The notes below the pieces were generated by a model, which worked only from the letters and a program-made list of their open reading frames with translations, was not told the origin of the DNA and searched no databases. A stretch of 41,546 nt of DNA from CAKOSP01 sp964371745 (lineage in GTDB: Bacteria; Bacillota_I; Bacilli_A; RF39; UBA660), in assembly GCA_964371745.1 (NCBI GenBank), contig CAYJNS010000002.1, positions 1-41,546 on the forward strand, written 5' to 3'. The first letter of the stretch is position 1, and every line of letters starts with the position of its first letter. Both the position numbers and the translations under genes were made by a program. This document shows, piece after piece, positions 17,150-25,690 of the stretch.

Positions 17150-17831
17150 TACTTTAAAGATGAAATATCTTGGTAGTGGAGAATATAGTGACTGTTATTT
17201 AAACGAAGAAACAAATGAAGTATATAAAAAATATAAAGAAGGCAATCTTTATAATTGTATACCTTATATAAAAAAAATGGTTGGTGAAGAAGAAAACTGC
17301 TTTATATTTCCAAGTAGATTAGATGAAGAAAATGGCTATTATATGCAGTATGTTGAAGGATTTATCTTGAAACATATTTTAAATATGGTAAATGTTGATT
17401 CTTATTTAAAAATGCTTGTTAATACTCAAAAAAGTTTAGAAAATTTATCTAAAAAGAATATATTAGTTAATGATACACATTTTGGAAATGTTATAATAAA
17501 TAACAATAATTTAATACATATTGATACTGACTTTTATATTAAAAATCCACTATATCATAATATATGCAATAATTATCGTAACTATAATATAGAACTTGCA
17601 AACGGTTTATTAAGATATGGAGTTAATGAAGATTTTATTAAATATAGTATAGATGGTAAAGATATAAGTACATATTTTAATTTAGCAACTATTGATGGTG
17701 AAATTTCACCTATTGAACTTTTAGAAGTATTAAGAGAATATTATCAACAAGTTGTAGGATATAATATTACATATTTAAGTGATTATTTACTTGTTAGTGA
17801 TATGCATGAAAATGTAATAGGATTAAGATAG
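17121..17831 (+). CDS. Protein-kinase-fold protein B
   Basis: Second of the tandem. Glycine loop YLGSGEYSDCYL, candidate ATP lysine in EVYKKY, hinge-like YYMQYVEG, catalytic loop VNDTHFGN (D118, N123), and HIDTDFY (D135/D137). The C-terminal module SPIELLEVLREYYQQVVGYNI is very close to that of gene C. The start is uncertain: ATG 17121 has GGGG at 17110-17113 seven bases upstream and overlaps gene A by 29 bases, while ATG 17160 would begin the protein directly before the glycine loop, as gene C does, but lacks a binding site. No N-terminal signal and no regulatory domain are seen. Family level call only; kinase of a small molecule or protein cannot be decided. Confidence 0.65.
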   Translation: MQKNINGIVNTLKMKYLGSGEYSDCYLNEETNEVYKKYKEGNLYNCIPYIKKMVGEEENCFIFPSRLDEENGYYMQYVEGFILKHILNMVNVDSYLKMLVNTQKSLENLSKKNILVNDTHFGNVIINNNNLIHIDTDFYIKNPLYHNICNNYRNYNIELANGLLRYGVNEDFIKYSIDGKDISTYFNLATIDGEISPIELLEVLREYYQQVVGYNITYLSDYLLVSDMHENVIGLR

Positions 17832-17838
17832 GGATGTT

Positions 17839-18513
17839 ATGGAAAAAAAATATATTGGGATGGGACAATTTTCAAATTGTTATTTAGATGAAGAAACTAA
17901 TGAGGTTTATAAAGATTTTTTAGATAAGTCATATTTAAAAACAACTTCTTTAAAAAAATTAGTTAATATTAAAGAAGAAGGGTTTGTATTTCCAAATAGA
18001 CTTAATGGTAACAAAGGTTATTATATGGATTATATAGATGGAACTAGACTGGTTGATAAACTTAATAGTATATTATTTGATGATTACTTAAAAATGTTAA
18101 AGTATACTCAAAAAGGTTTAGAAAATTTAGCTAAACGACATATTTTTGTAAACGATACTCATTATAAAAATATACTAGTAAGTCAAAATGAACTTTATCA
18201 TATAGATACGGACTTTTATATAATAAATAAAGCATTTAAAGAAGCGTATGTTAATTATATGTATTATAATGAAAGATTAGCAATAGATTATTTACCTAAT
18301 GGCTTAGAAGAAACATTTTTGCCTTGTAAAATAGATGGTATGGAGATGAATAGATATTTTGATTATGCTATAGAATTTGGTAAACTAACACCTGTTGAGT
18401 TTTTAGAGGTTTTAAGAGAATATTACAAAGTTATATTTGGTCTAGAAGTAACTACTATTGAATCTTTTATAAATGTAGGAAAAAAAGTAAAGACACTTGA
18501 AAGGATAAATTAA
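17839..18513 (+). CDS. Protein-kinase-fold protein C
   Basis: Third of the tandem, 224 residues, the closest relative of gene B. Starts right at the glycine loop (MEKKYIGMGQFSNCYL), with lysine in EVYKDF, the phrase YYMDYIDGTRL, catalytic loop VNDTHYKN (D106, N111) and HIDTDFY (D123/D125). The C-terminal module is TPVEFLEVLREYYKVIFGLEV. AGGGATG precedes the ATG; seven bases separate it from gene B and one base overlaps gene D. Retention of lysine, catalytic aspartate, asparagine and metal aspartate argues for an active enzyme. Function unknown. Confidence 0.68.
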   Translation: MEKKYIGMGQFSNCYLDEETNEVYKDFLDKSYLKTTSLKKLVNIKEEGFVFPNRLNGNKGYYMDYIDGTRLVDKLNSILFDDYLKMLKYTQKGLENLAKRHIFVNDTHYKNILVSQNELYHIDTDFYIINKAFKEAYVNYMYYNERLAIDYLPNGLEETFLPCKIDGMEMNRYFDYAIEFGKLTPVEFLEVLREYYKVIFGLEVTTIESFINVGKKVKTLERIN

Positions 18514-19160
18514 TGAACAAATTTATAAAATTAGCTGAGGGTACTGAAGGAATTGTATTTGTAAATAATAATATGGCTTATAAATTATATAAAACTACAA
18601 AAGATTATTCTACAAATATAAAAGAATTATTAAAAATTAAACTTAAAAGATTTGCTTGTATTACTAAACTTGATGTATCATCTTTTGGAGTAGTTGGTTA
18701 TTATATGGATAGATATAGTGGAATAACTTTAAAAAACATAGATAAAGATATATTGATAGACGATTTTTTTAAAATAGTAATAAATTTAGAAAATTTAGTT
18801 GCATATGCAGCATCAAAAAATGTTAATTTAGGAGATGTAAACGAAGAAAACATTTTAGTAGATGAAAACTATATATGTTATATTATTGATATAGGTGAGT
18901 GTAAATTACTGCCTAATAGAAATAAAAACTTAATATTAAAAAATAACCTAAGTGAAATAGCTATTACTATATTTGATGAAATAATGAATATAGATAATAA
19001 TGCATTAACTTATGAATTAAATGAATTATATAATTTATGTATGGAAGGTAAAACTAAAATAAGTTTAGCTATTAAAGAAATGATAAATTATCAAAATTAT
19101 GATATACTAACATTAAGAGATTTAATGAGTTCTCTAAATAAAGGAAAAGTAAATGGATAA
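18513..19160 (+). CDS. Protein-kinase-fold protein D, divergent
   Basis: Fourth of the tandem, 215 residues. It keeps the kinase layout: LAEGTEGIVFV nucleotide loop, lysine in MAYKLYK, hinge-like YYMDRYSG, catalytic loop LGDVNEEN (D108, N113) and YIIDIGE in the DFG position. It lacks the C-terminal LLEVLREYY module of A to C and instead ends in a helical segment. It overlaps gene C by one base and prfB by eight, so prfB appears to be translated from the same message. An AAAGGA site lies about 8 bases before the ATG. Function unknown. Confidence 0.62.
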   Translation: MNKFIKLAEGTEGIVFVNNNMAYKLYKTTKDYSTNIKELLKIKLKRFACITKLDVSSFGVVGYYMDRYSGITLKNIDKDILIDDFFKIVINLENLVAYAASKNVNLGDVNEENILVDENYICYIIDIGECKLLPNRNKNLILKNNLSEIAITIFDEIMNIDNNALTYELNELYNLCMEGKTKISLAIKEMINYQNYDILTLRDLMSSLNKGKVNG

Positions 19161-20179
19161 TTTAAAAGAAAATATTGATGTTATTGGGAGGTTACTTTGA
19201 AGTAACTGACAAAAAAGATAAGTTAATATCTCTTAAAGAAGAGTCTTTAAAAGATAATTTTTGGGATGATTCAGATAAAGCTGGAGAAATATTTAAAAAA
19301 ATTAATACATATCAAAAAATAATAGATGAGTATGAAGAACTTATAATTATGTATGAGTTATTAAAAGATGATTATAATGAAGATGATTTTTTTAATCTTC
19401 AAGAAAAAGTAAAAACTTTAGAAATAAAAACAATATTAAATAATGAATATGATAATAACAACTGTTACTTAGAGGTAAGGCCTGGAGCAGGTGGAACTGA
19501 AAGCTGTGACTGGGCATCAATGCTTGTAGATATGTATAAATCTTTTTGTGAAAAAAATGATTATAAACTTGAAGTTATATCAATTACTAATGGTGATGAA
19601 GCTGGTATAAAAAATGCTTTAATTAAAATAAGTGGAGAATATGCTTTTGGATATTTAAAAAATGAATCAGGAGTTCATCGTTTAGTAAGAATATCTCCAT
19701 TTGATTCTAATAAAAGAAGACATACTTCCTTTGCATCTGTTAGTATTACCCCAGAAATTGAAAGTAATATAAATATAGAGATAAAAGATGAAGATATCAA
19801 AACAGATGTATATCATTCATCTGGTGCTGGAGGACAATCAGTAAATACAACTAACTCAGCAGTAAGAATAACTCATTTGCCAAGTAAAATAGTTGTTACT
19901 TGTCAAAATGAAAGAAGTCAACTTAAAAATAAAGATGTTGCTATGAAAATACTAAAAAGTAAGTTATATAATTTAGAAAGACAAAAACAAGAAGATTTAG
20001 AAAAGTCTTTAAAAGATAATTCAAGTATTAATTTTGGAAGTCAAATAAGAAGTTATTTTTTAGAACCATATAAATTAGTTAAAGATCACAGAACTAACTA
20101 TGAATCTAGTGATCCGCTTAAAATACTTAATGGTTTTATAAAGGAATTATTAGAATTTAATTTAAGAAATTTAAGGTAA
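19153..20179 (+). CDS. prfB: Peptide chain release factor 2, read by programmed +1 frameshift
   Basis: RF2 terminates translation at UGA and UAA. Translation from ATG 19153 gives 15 residues and reaches an in-frame TGA at 19198-19200; a +1 shift at CTT-T joins it to the main frame (EVTDKKDKL onward), giving 341 residues in total. Motifs in the main frame are the GGQ loop (SSGAGGQSVNTTNSAVRI), the SPF tripeptide for stop recognition (VRISPFDSNKRRHTSFASV), and typical coiled N-terminal domain. The arrangement is the classical autoregulation: low RF2 favours the shift. The start overlaps the preceding kinase-fold gene by eight bases. An apparent in-frame ATG at 19175 in the main frame is not needed once the frameshift is recognised. 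Confidence 0.96.
19186..19200 (+). other. prfB programmed frameshift site
   Basis: A Shine-Dalgarno-like GGGAGG (19186-19191), three bases, then CTT TGA (19195-19200). Spacing is the same as in the well-known RF2 site, where the internal Shine-Dalgarno sequence sits just upstream of CUU UGA. The base after the stop is A rather than the more usual C. Confidence 0.92.
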
Positions 20180-20181
20180 AG

Positions 20182-21138
20182 ATGGAAAAGGTAGAAAAAT
20201 ATTTAAAAAACACTATAAAAGAAAAAGAAACAGTAATTGCATGTATATCTGGAGGACCCGATTCTATGTGTTTACTGTCTTTATTGCTTGAACTTAAAAT
20301 AAAAATAATAGTTGCTCATGTTAATCATAATATAAGAGATGAGGCTCTTGAAGAAGAGAAGTTTGTAAAAAACTTTTCAAAAGTTAATAACATTATTTTT
20401 GAAAGTATCACATTAAATAGTTATAAAGATAATTTTCATAATGATGCTAGAAACCAAAGATATAAGTTTTTTAATGAACTTAAAGAAAAATATAAAGCTA
20501 AATATATAATAACAGCCCATCATGGTGATGATTTAATTGAAACTATTTTAATGCGTATTACAAGAGGAAGTAATCTAAGTGGCTATAAAGGTTTTAAAAT
20601 TAAACTTGATCATTATTTAAAACCACTTACTTTAGTTACGAAAGAAGATATATTAAATTATGTAAAAGATAATAATATAGAATATAAAATGGATTTATCA
20701 AATGAATCAGATAAATACACTAGAAATAGATATCGTAAAATATTACCGCTTTTGAAAGCTGAAAATAAAGATGTGCATTTAAAATATTTAAAATTTAGTG
20801 AAAAATTAGATGAATATGATACATTTATAAAAGACTATATACATTCTAAAAATATCTTAAAAGATAATAAAATTTTTATTGATAAGTATTTATTAGAAAA
20901 TAAATTTATCCAAAAAAGAGTTATAGAAATGTTAATAAATGATATTCAAAAAGAAAGTGATTTTTCAGTAACAGACAATATTATTTTAGAAATAGATAAA
21001 TTCTTAAATGGTAAATGTGGTAAAGGAGAAATAAATTTACCAAATAATTTTCTAGGAATTAAAGAAAAAAAAGAATTTTTCATAAAAAAATCACAAAAGT
21101 ATGGTATAATACTTAATGCAAACGAAAGGAAAGATTAA
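20182..21138 (+). CDS. tilS: tRNA(Ile)-lysidine synthase, short form
   Basis: Converts the wobble cytidine of tRNA-Ile(CAU) to lysidine with ATP and lysine, so that AUA is read as isoleucine; essential in most bacteria. The N-terminal PP-loop SGGPDSMCLL (about residues 24-33), VAHVNHNIRDEA, and TAHHGDDLIETILMRITRGS are diagnostic. At 318 residues it is much shorter than B. subtilis TilS (about 470) and similar to compact TilS proteins that lack the C-terminal domain. It starts two bases after prfB and touches ftsH, as in the tilS-(hpt)-ftsH order of Bacillus, with hpt missing. The many AUA codons of this genome make the enzyme important. Confidence 0.94.
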   Translation: MEKVEKYLKNTIKEKETVIACISGGPDSMCLLSLLLELKIKIIVAHVNHNIRDEALEEEKFVKNFSKVNNIIFESITLNSYKDNFHNDARNQRYKFFNELKEKYKAKYIITAHHGDDLIETILMRITRGSNLSGYKGFKIKLDHYLKPLTLVTKEDILNYVKDNNIEYKMDLSNESDKYTRNRYRKILPLLKAENKDVHLKYLKFSEKLDEYDTFIKDYIHSKNILKDNKIFIDKYLLENKFIQKRVIEMLINDIQKESDFSVTDNIILEIDKFLNGKCGKGEINLPNNFLGIKEKKEFFIKKSQKYGIILNANERKD

Positions 21139-23069
21139 ATGAAACCAAATAATAATAAAATGAAAAGCAATTTACCTTATTTAATACTTGGAATAGTAGT
21201 TATAGGTATTATTGTTCTTGTGAATTTTCAAGGAGATAAAGTAAATGAGTTAACTACTGGTGAGTTAATGACTGAAATAAGAGAAAAAGATGTAACAGAA
21301 ATTACAGTTACTCCAAACGCCAGTGGAGGTGTATATGTAGTTACTGGTAAACTTGATGGGTATAGCGAAACTGAAAGTTTTACTGCAAATGTACTTAGTA
21401 AAGATTTAGAAGAAATAACTCTTTATACTAAAGAAAATAAAATTGATGAATATCAAACTGCTGAAGATCCAGGAAGTTCTACTATACTTTATTTAATAGT
21501 TAATTTATTACCGCTTCTTCTTATAGTTGTGGCAACATATTTTATATTTACTAAATTAGCTGGATCGAATAAAAATGGAATGGATTTTGGAAAAAGTAGA
21601 GCCAAATTAACCAATGATAAAGATAAAAAGAATTTTAAAGATGTAGCTGGTTTAAAAGAAGAAAAAGAAGAAGTTGCTGAACTTATAGACTTCTTAAAAA
21701 GTCCTAAGAAGTTTCAAAAACTTGGAGCTAGAATTCCTAAGGGTGTACTTTTAGTAGGTCCTCCAGGAACTGGTAAAACACTTCTTGCAAAAGCTATTGC
21801 AGGTGAGGCTAATGTTCCATTTTATTATATAAGTGGATCTGACTTTGTTGAACTTTTTGTAGGTGTTGGAGCATCACGTGTTCGTGATATGTTTAAAGAA
21901 GCTAAAAGAAATGCACCATGTTTAATATTTATTGATGAAATAGACGCAGTAGGTAGACAAAGAGGTACAGGTCTTGGTGGTGGACATGATGAAAGAGAAC
22001 AAACTTTAAACCAATTATTAACTGAAATGGATGGTTTTGGTGCTAATGAAGGAATCATTATTATCGCAGCAACTAATAGACCAGATGTACTAGATCCTGC
22101 ATTACTTAGACCAGGAAGATTTGATAGACAAGTAACTGTTTCTTTACCTGATGCTAAGGAAAGAGAAGCAATACTTGGTGTACATGCTGAAAATAAAATA
22201 TTAGATAAAGATGTTAATTTAAAATATTTAAGTTTAAGAACTCCAGGATTTAGTGGGGCAGACCTTGAAAACTTACTTAATGAAGCTGCGCTTTTAGCGG
22301 TTAGAAGAAATAAAAAAGCAATTACAATGGATGAAATAGATGAAGCAACANNNNNNNNNNAGTATTACTAGGTCCTGCTAAAACTACTAGATCTATCACT
22401 GATAAAGAAAAAAAACTTGTAGCTATTCATGAAGCTGGACATGCAGTTATTGGTATTAAACATGAAGATGCTAATGATGTTCATAAAATAACTATTATAC
22501 CTAGAGGTATGGCTGGTGGATTTACTATGATGCTTCCAAAAGAAGAAAAAATGGCAGTTATTACTAAAACTGAATTATTAGGCCAAATTACTGGTTTACT
22601 TGGTGGTCGTGTATGTGAAGAAATGTTCTTAAAAGAAATTTCTACTGGAGCATCAGATGACTTTAGACGCGCAACTGGTATTGCTAGAAGTATGGTTACT
22701 GAATATGGTATGTCTAATTTAGGTCCTATGCAGTATGAACATAAAAATGAAGGTGTATTCTTAGGAAGAGATTATAATAAATCTAGAAATTTCTCTGATC
22801 AAGTAGCTCTTGAAATAGACCAAGAAGTAAGAAGAATTATTGAAGAGTGTTATGAACACGCTAAAAAGATATGTAAAGATAATAAAAAACTAGTTATGCT
22901 TTTAAGTGATGCATTAATTAAATATGAAACACTTACTAAAGAACAAATTGAAGTTATTGTTGAAACTGGTAAAATTCCAGAATCAAAAGAAATGGATAAA
23001 ATTGAAGAAAAAGCAGATGCTAAAAAAGAAAATAAAAAAGTAGAAAAAAAAGAAAAAGGTGAAAAATAA
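21139..23069 (+). CDS. ftsH: ATP-dependent zinc metalloprotease FtsH, interrupted by an assembly gap
   Basis: Membrane AAA protease that degrades damaged membrane proteins and some regulators. The first part shows two membrane helices (about residues 12-28 and 115-135), Walker A GPPGTGKTLLAKA, Walker B LIFIDEIDAVGRQRG, and the second region of homology ATNRPDVLDPALLRPGRFDR. After the run of N comes the zinc site HEAGH (encoded at 22430-22444) and the peptidase domain, ending in a charged lysine/glutamate-rich tail. The two parts are in different frames only because the ten N do not represent the true length. Comparison with the family (DEAT-DR-VLLGPAK) suggests that about five bases are missing. 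I regard this as one intact gene. Confidence 0.95.
22351..22360. other. Assembly gap (10 N) inside ftsH
   Basis: Ten N bases, a placeholder of unknown size. Family comparison predicts aspartate-arginine across the join, needing five unknown bases, which restores the frame. Confidence 0.95.
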
Positions 23070-23287
23070 TGTTAGAAACTATTTTATTAATCGTATCAGT
23101 ATTATTAATTGCACTAGCGCTTTTACAAAGTAATAAAGCTAGTGATGCTGGACAAGTTATAACAGGTGGAAATGATACTTTATTTCAAAATACTAAAGAA
23201 AGAGGATTTGAACTATTCATTTCAAGATTAACTTTAGTATGTGGAATATTATTTTTCCTAATATCATTTATACTATTTGTTGGATAA
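23069..23287 (+). CDS. secG: Preprotein translocase subunit SecG
   Basis: Small membrane subunit of SecYEG that stimulates SecA-driven export. 72 residues with two hydrophobic helices (about 3-20 and 51-70) joined by the family-typical loop LLQSNKASDAGQVITGG. Start ATG shares its A with the ftsH stop; AAAGGTG lies upstream. In most Firmicutes secG precedes rnr and smpB; here it is with ftsH, and about 6 kb of other genes separate it from rnr. Followed by a strong terminator. Confidence 0.93.
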   Translation: MLETILLIVSVLLIALALLQSNKASDAGQVITGGNDTLFQNTKERGFELFISRLTLVCGILFFLISFILFVG

Positions 23288-23308
23288 GAAGCTTATGCTT
23301 CTTTTTTT
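23286..23308 (+). terminator. Intrinsic terminator after secG
   Basis: Perfect seven-base stem AAGAAGC/GCTTCTT, TTAT loop and T run. The stem overlaps the secG stop. Confidence 0.88.
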
Positions 23309-23341
23309 GTAAAGTAATATGTAAATATATATATAAGTATA

Positions 23342-23370
23342 TTGACATGTACTTTTACATGTTTTATCAT
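23342..23370 (+). promoter_or_regulatory. Sigma-A-type promoter for the multipass membrane protein
   Basis: Consensus TTGACA (23342-23347), 17-base spacer, TATCAT (23365-23370). The ribosome binding site AGGTGAT begins at 23377, the predicted transcription start, giving a leader of about 11 bases. Confidence 0.75.
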
Positions 23371-23387
23371 TATACTAGGTGATACTA

Positions 23388-23927
23388 ATGAAAAGGAAAA
23401 AGACTAAAAAAGGTTATATAATAAATGCTACATTACTTCTTTTAGCGCTTGTTATATCTAATATTATTGTTAAATATACATTTAATTTAAATGATTATAA
23501 TATAATACTAAGTGTATTTACATATCCATTTGTATATTTCTTTGCTAATAAGATTACTAAAGATACATCATCGATGAAAACAATTAATATATTATTTTTA
23601 GTATTATTAATACAAGGTATAGTATATTACATCTTAAATTTAGTAGATAATAGTAGTATATCTAGTAATGTTATTTTAGGTAGTTTACTTGCTTTTGGGA
23701 TAAGTCAATTATTTAACTTACTTGGTTATACTAAAATATTAAAATCAAAAAAACCACAATACTTAGCAGTATTTGCATTATATGCATCAGTACTTTTAAT
23801 AGATAATTTTATATTCTATATTATAATGGACTTTAGTATTGATATTGTATTTGTATATTCTATGATTGTAAGACTTTTAGTAGCATCAGTTTTATCAGCA
23901 TTTAATTATTTAGATTTAAAGAAATAA
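23388..23927 (+). CDS. Multipass membrane protein, possibly VUT/queuosine-precursor-transporter-like
   Basis: 179 residues with about five hydrophobic helices and a basic N-terminus (MKRKKTKKGY). The segment SVFTYPFVYFFANKIT and the overall size recall the VUT (YhhQ-like) family of queuosine precursor transporters, whose members carry a TYPxxF-type motif followed by an acidic helix; here the acidic residues are missing, so the assignment is weak. Start ATG 23388 with AGGTGAT at 23377-23383; the in-frame codon at 23379 would overlap that site. It has its own promoter and terminator. If not a transporter it is an unknown integral membrane protein. Confidence 0.5.
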   Translation: MKRKKTKKGYIINATLLLLALVISNIIVKYTFNLNDYNIILSVFTYPFVYFFANKITKDTSSMKTINILFLVLLIQGIVYYILNLVDNSSISSNVILGSLLAFGISQLFNLLGYTKILKSKKPQYLAVFALYASVLLIDNFIFYIIMDFSIDIVFVYSMIVRLLVASVLSAFNYLDLKK

Positions 23928-23953
23928 GTTTATATAAAAGTATAAGCTTTTTT
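23926..23953 (+). terminator. Intrinsic terminator after the membrane protein
   Basis: Nine-base stem AAGTTTATA/TATAAGCTT with one G-U pair, six-base loop, short T run. Confidence 0.7.
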
Positions 23954-23954
23954 A

Positions 23955-23983
23955 TTGATATAAATACTTAATAATGTTAAAAT
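23955..23983 (+). promoter_or_regulatory. Promoter of surface protein 2
   Basis: TTGATA (23955-23960), 17-base spacer, TAAAAT (23978-23983). Followed by the AAAGGA ribosome binding site at 23995-24000. Confidence 0.65.
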
Positions 23984-24009
23984 TATTACATAATAAAGGA
24001 ATGATTTTA

Positions 24010-25641
24010 ATGAACGAACAAGAGTTAAAAAATTTTAAGAAAAAACAAACAATAAAACTAACAGTGTTAGTTTTGTCATTTATATTAATTATAACTAGCG
24101 TAACGTATGCATTCTTTGCAGCAGGAATAGGTGGAGCAGCATCAACTGATATAGATGCAACAAGTGAAGTGTCAGAAAACTCATCATTTATTCCAGGAGA
24201 ACCAATTAATATACACGCAACGCTTGCTAACTTTGGTGAAAATATGGGCTCATTATCTGGTGAAACAACATCATCAGCTAAGTTAATAGCATCTTCTTCA
24301 GTAGGTAGTGCATCACTTGATTATCAAGTATACTTTAAAATAGATACAAATGATTTTGAATATACAGTAGACTCTAACACTCCAGAGATGATTATAACAG
24401 TTACGGATCCAGAGGGAAATGAACTAACTGCAATAGATGGTCTAACACCTGTAACAGTAACAGATGCATTAACAAGTGAAACAATAAGTGGATTTGATGT
24501 AACAACATTTACAGGCTTAATAAAAATAGCAGAAGATTATAATATATCAACAACATCAAGTACAGATGGTACACAACAAGACTGGACAGTAAAATTAACA
24601 TTTGTTAATTTAGATACACTACAAACAGCAAATGAAGGTAAAACTTTTAGTGGGCAGTTGTTATTACAAACTGATAAAGTTTTTATTTTAAATACTCAAA
24701 TTTTAATAGATAATGATGGAGCTAGCGCAATAGAAGCAAAAGGAGAGCCTAATTTTATTAATGCAGCAACCACAAATGTTGGAATGTATGCTGCGGAAGA
24801 TACTTATGGAACCAGCTATTACTATAGAGGGACTGTAGATAATAATTGGGTTTATTTTGCGGGCTTTTATTGGAGAATTGTAAGAGTAAATGGGGATGGA
24901 TCTGTAAGACTGATATACACAGGAACAGTTGCTCCTATTGAGTCTGAAAAGGTTATGATGTTAGGGTCTAAAACTGCAATTAATGAATTATTTTTTAATG
25001 AAAGTCAAGATTTAGCTGAATATGTTGGTTACATGTACAAAATAGGTGATCCTCATGGCTTAGATGTGTCCAGCACTGTGAAGCAACATTTAGAAATGTG
25101 GTATCAAAATAATTTGACCAGTTATGATAACTATATTTCTGATAACTTATTTTGTTATGATAGAGAATTGGCATCTTCTGGTTATCAAAATTCTGATTTT
25201 ACTATAAAACATGCGTCTTTGAGCAGACTGACTGCATCTACCACTTCATTTAGAAGCGGAGGAACTGGACCTGTATTAACTTGTTCAAATAAATCGGACG
25301 CTTTTACTGTTTTTAATATTGATTATGGCAATGGTAAATTAACTTATAAAATTGGTTTACTTACTGCAGATGAAGGTGTGATGGCAGGTATGGAACCTGG
25401 TGAAACAGTTGATAATAATTATTTATATACAAATAGAGCTTATTGGTTGGGTACTCCATTTGGATTTTATACAGATAGTTGGGATAGAGCCTATATGTGG
25501 GAAATAAATTCCGCTGGAAATATATATAATGAATTTGTCACTCAACATACTACCGATGTGCGCCCGGTAATATCTATTAAAACAAATACTTTAGCAAATG
25601 GTGCCGGAACGTGGGATAATCCATATGTTATTAAAAACTAA
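24010..25641 (+). CDS. Secreted modular surface protein 2
   Basis: 543-residue relative of the protein at 7531. Basic start (NFKKKQ), hydrophobic segment (about 16-33) ending TYAFF, then the conserved 191-residue module (about 33-223). The C-terminal half shares with protein 1 the opening SYYYRG, DNNWVYFAGFYWRIVRVNGDGSVRLIY and the closing VRPVISIK and GAGTWDNPYVI, but the region between is strongly different. ATG 24010 is chosen, nine bases after AAAGGA; ATG 24001 directly touches that site. It has its own promoter and a shared terminator with gltX. Probably displayed on the cell surface; binding partner unknown. No cell-wall sorting motif is seen. Confidence 0.75.
   Translation: MNEQELKNFKKKQTIKLTVLVLSFILIITSVTYAFFAAGIGGAASTDIDATSEVSENSSFIPGEPINIHATLANFGENMGSLSGETTSSAKLIASSSVGSASLDYQVYFKIDTNDFEYTVDSNTPEMIITVTDPEGNELTAIDGLTPVTVTDALTSETISGFDVTTFTGLIKIAEDYNISTTSSTDGTQQDWTVKLTFVNLDTLQTANEGKTFSGQLLLQTDKVFILNTQILIDNDGASAIEAKGEPNFINAATTNVGMYAAEDTYGTSYYYRGTVDNNWVYFAGFYWRIVRVNGDGSVRLIYTGTVAPIESEKVMMLGSKTAINELFFNESQDLAEYVGYMYKIGDPHGLDVSSTVKQHLEMWYQNNLTSYDNYISDNLFCYDRELASSGYQNSDFTIKHASLSRLTASTTSFRSGGTGPVLTCSNKSDAFTVFNIDYGNGKLTYKIGLLTADEGVMAGMEPGETVDNNYLYTNRAYWLGTPFGFYTDSWDRAYMWEINSAGNIYNEFVTQHTTDVRPVISIKTNTLANGAGTWDNPYVIKN
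24106..24678 (+). repeat. 573-base direct repeat, copy 2
   Basis: Second copy of the coding repeat at 7627-8199. It differs by three amino acids over 191 codons; most base differences are silent. Confidence 0.9.
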
Positions 25642-25667
25642 TATTAATATGAAAAGAAATAGAACAA

Positions 25668-25690
25668 AAAAACTGCTTATCGCAGTTTTT
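25668..25690. terminator. Bidirectional terminator between surface protein 2 and gltX
   Basis: Perfect nine-base stem AAAAACTGC/GCAGTTTTT with five-base loop TTATC; A tract on one side and T tract on the other allow use in both directions. The gltX stop lies at its edge. Confidence 0.85.
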
